Source of the DNA: Aurantimonas manganoxydans SI85-9A1
GTDB taxonomy: Bacteria > Pseudomonadota > Alphaproteobacteria > Rhizobiales > Rhizobiaceae
Direction of reading: 5' to 3'
DNA length: 64,000 nucleotides
Assembly: GCF_000153465.1 (NCBI RefSeq)
Contig: NZ_CH672387.1
Coordinates: forward strand, 585,180 to 649,179
Of this stretch, positions 57,841 through 64,000 are shown piece after piece (position 1 is the stretch's first letter; the number at the start of each line of letters is the position of its first letter). The notes under the pieces are model-generated. The model worked only from the letters and a program-made list of their open reading frames with translations, did no database searches and was not told the origin of the DNA. Position numbers and translations under genes: made by a program.

Positions 57841-58713
57841 ATGGCCACCTTGCACACCAAAGCCGCGGCCCGCGCGATGATGGCGCCGGCGGTGATCGTC
57901 CTCCTGATCTGGATGATCGTGCCGCTGGCGATGACGCTGTACTTCTCGACGCTGAACTACACGCTCTACAATCCGCTCTCCCATCCCTTCGTCGGCTTCG
58001 AGAACTACAGCTACTTCCTCACCGATCCGACCTTTCTCGCCGCCCTCGGCAACACGCTGGTGCTGGTTCTTGGCGTTCTCGCCATCACGGTGGGCGGCGG
58101 CATTCTGGTCGCCCTGCTGCTCGATCACGACGTCTACGGCGTGAACTTCGTCCGGCTTCTGGTGATCGCACCGTTCTTCGTCATGCCGACCGTGGCGGCG
58201 CTGGTCTGGAAGAACATGATGATGAACCCCGTATACGGGGTGATCGGCCAGTTCCTGACAGGCCTCGGCTTCACGCCGATCGACTGGATGACCGATGTGC
58301 CGCTTCTGTCGATCATCATCATCGTGGCGTGGCAGTGGCTGCCCTTCGCCACGCTGATCCTCCTGACCGCCCTGCAGTCCCTGTCGACCGACCAGAAGGA
58401 GGCGGCCGAGATGGACGGCGCGGGGGCGCTGTCGATCTTCGTCTACATCACCCTGCCGCATATGAGCCGGGCGATCACCGTGGTGATCCTCATCCAGACG
58501 ATCTTCCTCCTGTCGATCTATGCCGAGATCCTGGTGACGACGCAGGGCGGGCCGGGATCGCAATCGACCAACATCACCTATCTCGTGGCGCAGCAGGCGA
58601 CCTCCTACGGCGATATCGGCGCGGCCTCGGCCGGCGGCATCGTGGCGGTGATCCTTGCCAATATCGTCGCCATCTTCCTGGTCCGCCTGATCGGCAAGAA
58701 CCTCGACGCCTGA
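57841..58713 (+). CDS. smoF: Polyol ABC transporter permease (SmoF/MtlF type)
   Basis: Inner-membrane subunit of 290 residues and six hydrophobic segments (MMAPAVIVLLIWMIVPLAMT; LGNTLVLVLGVLAITVGGGI; LLVIAPFFVMPTVAALVWKN). The coupling loop of sugar permeases is EAAEMDGAGALSIFVYITLP. FVGFENYSYFLTDPTFLAAL near the N-terminus is typical of the MalF/SmoF branch. It is 13 bases upstream of smoG. Confidence 0.93.
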   Translation: MATLHTKAAARAMMAPAVIVLLIWMIVPLAMTLYFSTLNYTLYNPLSHPFVGFENYSYFLTDPTFLAALGNTLVLVLGVLAITVGGGILVALLLDHDVYGVNFVRLLVIAPFFVMPTVAALVWKNMMMNPVYGVIGQFLTGLGFTPIDWMTDVPLLSIIIIVAWQWLPFATLILLTALQSLSTDQKEAAEMDGAGALSIFVYITLPHMSRAITVVILIQTIFLLSIYAEILVTTQGGPGSQSTNITYLVAQQATSYGDIGAASAGGIVAVILANIVAIFLVRLIGKNLDA

Positions 58714-58726
58714 GGAGGGCTGCAAG

Positions 58727-59557
58727 ATGTCACGTCGCATGACCACCGGCCGCAAGATCACGATGACGGCCCTCGCATGGTTCGTCGGATTGGTGATCTT
58801 CTTCCCGATCCTCTGGACCTTCCTGACCTCGTTCAAGACCGAACTGCAGGCGATCTCGGTCCCGGCGGTCTTCGTCGGCTTCGAATGGACGCTGGAAAAC
58901 TACCGGACCATCCAGACCCAGTCGAACTACCTCCACTACATGATGAACTCGGTCTATCTGTCGCTGGGTTCGACGGCGCTGGGGCTGGTCTTCGCCATTC
59001 CCGCGGCCTGGGCGATGGCCTTCTCGCCGACCAAGCGGACCAAGGACGTCCTTCTGTGGATGCTGTCCACCAAGATGCTGCCGGCCGTCGGCGTGCTGAT
59101 CCCGATCTACCTGCTGTTCGTGCGCTTCGGCCTTCTGGATTCCCGGCTCGGCCTGATCGTCGTCCTGTTCCTGATCAACCTGCCGATCATCGTCTGGATG
59201 CTCTACACCTACTTCAAGGAGATTCCGGGCGAGATCCTCGAGGCAGCCCGCATGGACGGTGCCAATCTGCGCAAGGAGATCACCCAGGTGCTGGCGCCGA
59301 TGGCGGTGCCGGGCATCGCGTCGACGGTGCTCCTGAACATCATCCTGTCGTGGAACGAAGCGTTCTGGACGCTGAACCTGACGACCTCGAACGCGGCGCC
59401 GCTGACCGCCTTCATCGCCTCGTTCTCCAGCCCGCAGGGCAATTTCTACGCCAAGCTCTCCGCGGCTTCGATGCTTGCCATCGCGCCAATCCTCATCGTC
59501 GGATGGTTCTCGCAAAAACAGCTTGTGCGTGGCCTCACCTTCGGCGCCGTCAAGTAA
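58727..59557 (+). CDS. smoG: Polyol ABC transporter permease (SmoG/MtlG type)
   Basis: Second channel subunit, 276 residues, MalG-like. TALAWFVGLVIFFPILWTFL is the first helix, followed by LTSFKTELQAISVPAVF. The EAA coupling loop is EILEAARMDGANLRKEITQV with LAPMAVPGIASTVLLNIILS and WNEAFWTLNLTTSNAAPLTA. AGGAGG lies upstream of the start. It forms the heterodimeric pore with SmoF. Confidence 0.94.
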   Translation: MSRRMTTGRKITMTALAWFVGLVIFFPILWTFLTSFKTELQAISVPAVFVGFEWTLENYRTIQTQSNYLHYMMNSVYLSLGSTALGLVFAIPAAWAMAFSPTKRTKDVLLWMLSTKMLPAVGVLIPIYLLFVRFGLLDSRLGLIVVLFLINLPIIVWMLYTYFKEIPGEILEAARMDGANLRKEITQVLAPMAVPGIASTVLLNIILSWNEAFWTLNLTTSNAAPLTAFIASFSSPQGNFYAKLSAASMLAIAPILIVGWFSQKQLVRGLTFGAVK

Positions 59558-59569
59558 GGAGCCTCCGCC

Positions 59570-60574
<1,005 letters not shown>

Positions 60575-60696
60575 GACGAGGGCGGGCCGGCGGGACCTCC
60601 GCCGCCCCGCAACCGTTCCTGCCCGAACAGCGTCCTGCCGTTCCAGTGCACGCCGAGCGTCTGGCAGCCGCGACGATCAGCCCGAGGAGACCTGCC

Positions 60697-62169
60697 ATGA
60701 GCGTCCGGCTTTGCGCCGCCAATCTTCCCGACATCGCCGGCAAGGCCGCGGTGCCGAGCTACGACCGCTCGGCCTTGCGGGCCGGCATCGTGCATTTCGG
60801 CATCGGCAATTTCCATCGGTCCCATCAGGCGGTCTATCTCGACGCCCTGTTCGAGATGGGGGAGGGGCACGATTTCGCGATCCTCGGCGCGGGCGTCATG
60901 CCCTCCGACCAGGCGATGCGCGACAGACTGGCGGGGCAGGATTACCTGACCACGGTCGTCGAGCAGGACAATGCCAGCACCAGCGCCCGGGTCACCGGCG
61001 CGATGATCGACATGCTGCCGGTCGGCGACACGCCGGCGATCGTCGAGAGGCTCGCCGACCCGGCGATCCGGATCGTCTCCCTGACCGTGACCGAGGGGGG
61101 CTATTTCATCGACCCCGACGGCAAGTTCGATCCGGCTCATCAGGCGATCGTCGCGGATGCGCAGAACGCCGAGGCGCCGACGACGGTGTTCGGGCTGATC
61201 TGCGCCGGGCTGAAAGCGCGACGTGCGCGCGGTGTTGCGCCTTTCACGGTGATGTCCTGCGACAACATCCCCCACAACGGCAAGGTCTGCGCGGCCGCCG
61301 TCATCGGCATGGCGCGGCTCGTCGATGGCGGGCTGGCCGAATGGATCGCGGCGAATGTCGCCTTTCCGAACGGCATGGTGGACCGGATCACCCCGGCGAC
61401 CAGCCAGCGCGAGATCGACCATTGCCGTGAAACATTGGGCATCGACGATGCCTGGCCGGTCTATTGCGAGGAATTCAAGCAATGGGTGCTGGAGGACGAT
61501 TTTCCCGCCGGTCGGCCGGCTTTGGAGAAGGTCGGCGTGCAGTTCGTGCCCGACGTCACGCCCTACGAGCACATGAAGATCCGCATCCTGAATGGCGGCC
61601 ATGCGATCATCGCCTATCCGGCGGGGCTGCTGGACGTGCATTTCGTCCATGAGGCGATGCAGACCGATCTCGTCGCGCGCTTCCTCGACAAGGTCGAGGC
61701 CGAGGAGATCCTGCCGATCCTGCCGCCGGTGCCCGACACCGATCTCGGCGCCTATTACGCTCTGATCAAGCGCCGGTTCGGCAATCCGAAGATCGGCGAC
61801 ACGATCCGCCGCCTTTGCCTCGACGGCTCGAACCGCCAGCCGAAATTCATCGTGCCGTCGGTGCTCGACAATCTGCGGGCGGGGCGCATGCCCACGGGCC
61901 TGGCGCTCGAAAGCGCGTTGTGGTGCTGCTACTGCCGGGGCGTGACCGATTCCGGCGCGGCGATCGCGCCGAACGATCCCGATTGGGATCACCTGACCGA
62001 ACGCGCGCGGGCCGCTGAAACCGACCCGATGGCCTGGCTGTCGATGGATGCCGTCTATGGCGGGCTGAAGGACGAGCCTCGCTTCGCAGAGCCCTTTGCG
62101 GACTGGCTGCGCATGCTGGCGGCGAAAGGTACGGCCGACACGCTCCGGACTTATCTCGGGCAAGCGTGA
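60697..62169 (+). CDS. mtlK: Mannitol 2-dehydrogenase-type polyol dehydrogenase
   Basis: Zinc-independent long-chain polyol dehydrogenase that oxidises D-mannitol (or D-arabinitol/sorbitol) to fructose with NAD; 490 residues. The Rossmann start is GIVHFGIGNFHRSHQAVYLD, with VMSCDNIPHNGKVCAAAV in the middle. The catalytic triad pattern K-x4-N-x2-H is exact: Lys294, Asn299, His302 (HMKIRILNGGHAIIAYPAG). The ATG at 60697 has GAGGAGA upstream; the frame continues further up only as antisense sequence. It is last in the operon. No separate sorbitol dehydrogenase (smoS) or fructokinase gene is present in the window. Confidence 0.93.
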   Translation: MSVRLCAANLPDIAGKAAVPSYDRSALRAGIVHFGIGNFHRSHQAVYLDALFEMGEGHDFAILGAGVMPSDQAMRDRLAGQDYLTTVVEQDNASTSARVTGAMIDMLPVGDTPAIVERLADPAIRIVSLTVTEGGYFIDPDGKFDPAHQAIVADAQNAEAPTTVFGLICAGLKARRARGVAPFTVMSCDNIPHNGKVCAAAVIGMARLVDGGLAEWIAANVAFPNGMVDRITPATSQREIDHCRETLGIDDAWPVYCEEFKQWVLEDDFPAGRPALEKVGVQFVPDVTPYEHMKIRILNGGHAIIAYPAGLLDVHFVHEAMQTDLVARFLDKVEAEEILPILPPVPDTDLGAYYALIKRRFGNPKIGDTIRRLCLDGSNRQPKFIVPSVLDNLRAGRMPTGLALESALWCCYCRGVTDSGAAIAPNDPDWDHLTERARAAETDPMAWLSMDAVYGGLKDEPRFAEPFADWLRMLAAKGTADTLRTYLGQA

Positions 62170-62743
62170 CGCGTTCCCGGCTTGCGGACGCGGGCGCGTC
62201 CTGCCGAGCTTCCCCATGCAGGTCGATCCGGTCGTTCCCGTAGCCGGCGGATCGCTCTTCATGCCGATTTCCGCATCCCCGGATCAAATCGGCTGGGCTG
62301 TCGGCCCGCAAGGTTTCGCAAGGATTACGGATCGCCATTGGCGGGCGCCGCGAGGCATCGCGTGATTAATCATGATCAGATTTGTCATGTTATGATCCGC
62401 CGCCGGCGATGGTTCATCTTCGACCGCGCTTGATGACGCCCCGCGCGCGGCGCGGTCGGTATAGCCGCGGGCTGCGCGCACATATTCGTATGGGTTACTC
62501 GTCTCCATCCCAATCTGGAAAGTATTGTCGCGCACGCGCACGCGCACGCGCACCGGCTCCGTAGGCACCTATCCGTCCCTCGGCTGCCCTTTCCTTTAGC
62601 CGCACAAGCAACTCGGATGAAACGTTCGACGCGGTCACCGCCTTTCTCGGGTCAGGCAACGAGGAACGCTCGGCTGAGCGATCCGCGCCTTCACCCGCCA
62701 GTTCGCAGGGTGAACCGCGCATGCGCCGACAAAGGAGACGATC
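62170..62743. other. Intergenic stretch with a short hexanucleotide repeat
   Basis: No convincing gene in this 574-base gap. A tandem repeat of GCGCAC, about four copies, lies at 62530-62553. On the minus strand it would give alternating Val-Arg codons in a 94-codon open frame (62284-62568) with no other support. Around 62360-62400 the DNA is AT-rich and may carry a promoter for the ferritin-like gene. Confidence 0.4.
62530..62553. repeat. Tandem hexanucleotide repeat (GCGCAC)n, about four copies
   Basis: Four uninterrupted copies of a six-base unit made of alternating purines and pyrimidines, a pattern prone to slippage and to Z-DNA-like structure. It is far too short and spacer-free for a CRISPR. 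Confidence 0.7.
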
Positions 62744-63193
62744 ATGGTTACGACAGTAGGAACAGAGACGGACATCAAGTCGCTGGTTCGCGATCTCATC
62801 ATCCTCGAGCACGACGCCATCGCGGCATATGAGACCTGCATCGAGAATCTGAGCGACAAGAGCCTTGCGACGCAGGTTGCGGCCTTCCGCAAGGATCACC
62901 AGCAGCATCTCGACGTGCTGCATGAGATGGCACGCGAACTCTCCTTCGATCCGCCCACCTCGGGCGACATGAAGCAGGTCCTGACCACGGGCAAGGTCGC
63001 GCTGGCCGGTCTCATGGGCGACGCCACGATCCTCAAGGCCATGAAGACCAACGAGGACGACACTGTCGCGGCCTATCGGCGCGCCGCCGACCACGGCGAT
63101 GCGGTGCCGAAGTCCAAGGCCTTCTTCGCCAGCGCGCTGGCCGACGAGGAGCGTCACCGCGCCTGGATGGACAGCACGGCGGCCAGCCTCTGA
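62744..63193 (+). CDS. Ferritin-like four-helix protein (DUF2383 / PA2169 type)
   Basis: A 149-residue helical protein related to the ferritin superfamily. The first helix pair is VRDLIILEHDAIAAYETCIE and VAAFRKDHQQHLDVLHEMAR, with E-x2-H and E-H metal-ligand-type pairs (LEHD, DHQQH). A second pair includes DDTVAAYRRAADHG and ALADEERHRAWMDS (EERH). GGAG precedes the ATG. These proteins are tied to stress and may bind di-iron or di-manganese. It lies 66 bases ahead of the Mn catalase, suggesting a shared oxidative-stress role. Confidence 0.84.
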   Translation: MVTTVGTETDIKSLVRDLIILEHDAIAAYETCIENLSDKSLATQVAAFRKDHQQHLDVLHEMARELSFDPPTSGDMKQVLTTGKVALAGLMGDATILKAMKTNEDDTVAAYRRAADHGDAVPKSKAFFASALADEERHRAWMDSTAASL

Positions 63194-63259
63194 CCTCCGG
63201 ATATTCCGGCCGCAGCCGACCCCATTGAACCAGATTCACCGAAACTGAAGGGACAGATC

Positions 63260-64000
63260 ATGTTTCACCATTCGTCCAAGCTCCAGTACACCGTCCGCGT
63301 CGACAAGCCCGATCCGCAGTTCGCCAAGCTCCTGCAGCAGGCGATCGGCGGCATCGAGGGCGAGATCCGCGTCGCCATGCAGTATTTCTTCCAGGCCATG
63401 GGCGCGCGCGGCGACGACCGCATCCGCAACCTCCTGATGTCGACGGCGACGGAAGAGCTGTCCCATATCGAGTTCCTCGGCCACGCCGTCGCGCTGAACC
63501 TCGAGGGCGCACCGGTGAGTGCGCAGGAAGAAGCGGCCAAGGATCCGGTGGTCCACGCCATTCTCGGCGGTGCCAATCCGCGCCATCTCCTGTCCTCGGG
63601 CCTGTCCGCCATGCCGGTAAACGCGAACGGCGTGCCCTTCGACCTCAGCCATGTCTATGCCACCGGCAACGTCGCCGCCGACATGATGGCGAATGTCACC
63701 GCCGAGGCCGGCGGCCGCGTGCTGGCGTCGCGGCTCTACAACTGGACCGAGGATGCCGGCATGAAGGACATGCTGTCCTTCCTGATCGCCCGCGACACCA
63801 TGCACCAGCAGCAGTGGCTGGCCGTGCTGGAAGAGATGGGCGGCCTGACGGCATCGCTGCCGGTGCCGAACTCCACGCCGGAGAGCCACGAGGCGACCGA
63901 GCACTCCTACTACTACCTCAACACGCATCTCGACGAGGACGCCCCGCAGGGTCGCTGGGCCTCCGGTCCGTCCCTGGACGGCCGCGGCGAGTTCTCCGTC
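63260..64000 (+). CDS. Manganese catalase, C-terminus outside window
   Basis: Di-manganese catalase that breaks down hydrogen peroxide. The 247 visible residues include all di-Mn ligands in order: Glu35 (GIEGEIRVAMQYFFQAMG), Glu66 and His69 (ATEELSHIEFLGHAV), Glu149 (VTAEAGGRVLASRLYNWTED) and His182 (ARDTMHQQQWLAVLEEMGGL). The last residues seen, DAPQGRWASGPSLDGRGEFS, belong to the C-terminal tail, so only about 30-50 residues should be missing. GAAGGGA precedes the ATG. The frame reads through to base 64000 without a stop. Confidence 0.95.
   Translation, partial: MFHHSSKLQYTVRVDKPDPQFAKLLQQAIGGIEGEIRVAMQYFFQAMGARGDDRIRNLLMSTATEELSHIEFLGHAVALNLEGAPVSAQEEAAKDPVVHAILGGANPRHLLSSGLSAMPVNANGVPFDLSHVYATGNVAADMMANVTAEAGGRVLASRLYNWTEDAGMKDMLSFLIARDTMHQQQWLAVLEEMGGLTASLPVPNSTPESHEATEHSYYYLNTHLDEDAPQGRWASGPSLDGRGEFSV

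Noticed and set aside
62530-62553. Repeat considered as a CRISPR
   Set aside because: Units are six bases with no spacers, and there are no cas genes.

Overview
The window reads as high-GC DNA from an alphaproteobacterium, most likely a Hyphomicrobiales (rhizobial-type) species. The signs are a short rhizobial-type flagellin, a DUF2585 membrane protein, CrtW/CrtZ carotenoid enzymes, Smo-type polyol uptake, dense polycistrons with ATGA/GTGA overlaps, and very long antisense open frames caused by high GC at third codon positions. The genus assignment is inference. No rRNA, tRNA or CRISPR array was seen.

Layout. (1) 1-6080 is insertion-sequence wreckage: an IS256 element inside an IS3 element inside a cation:proton antiporter gene, scraps of a second IS3 and of an IS66 transposase, and one intact flagellin gene. 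(2) 6083-17549 is an aromatic-acid block. A minus-strand operon encodes a PIG-L hydratase (GalB-like), a type I extradiol dioxygenase, a LigK/ChaA-type aldolase and a GalD-type tautomerase. Opposite it lie a DUF1932 dehydrogenase, a LysR regulator with two HTH domains and a complete TRAP transporter. A 3-hydroxybenzoate 4-monooxygenase (MobA) with a divergent MarR regulator (MobR-like) follows. (3) 17588-34953 holds two parallel modules, each controlled by a divergent LysR gene and each pairing a class II aldolase-fold enzyme with a 4,5-dihydroxyphthalate-decarboxylase-like protein. Module A uses a tripartite tricarboxylate transporter. Module B uses a NitT/TauT-type ABC transporter with two tandem binding proteins and adds a ThDP-dependent decarboxylase and an aldehyde dehydrogenase. 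(4) 34965-40316 holds an IS630 relic, a PNPOx-ferredoxin reductase fusion, a GST, a LysR, small proteins (DUF2945, DUF488) and a 310-bp internally deleted IS630 element. (5) 40562-47747 holds two GntR/FAH divergent pairs, an ABC transporter and an Ldh-family dehydrogenase. (6) 47906-55965 holds an Mfd-like protein, an MFS exporter, crtW, DUF2585, crtZ and two small proteins. (7) 56221-62169 is a polyol ABC transporter with a mannitol-type dehydrogenase. (8) 62744-64000 holds a ferritin-like protein and the start of a manganese catalase.

Working model (inference): regions 2 and 3 form a catabolic island for substituted benzoates or phthalate-like polycarboxylates. Three transporter types bring in the acids, hydroxylation and decarboxylation give protocatechuate or gallate-like diphenols, and 4,5-type cleavage through 4-oxalomesaconate ends at pyruvate and oxaloacetate. 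The paired decarboxylase-like modules with unmatched transporters and the unusual ring-cleavage enzyme are the least explained part of the window.
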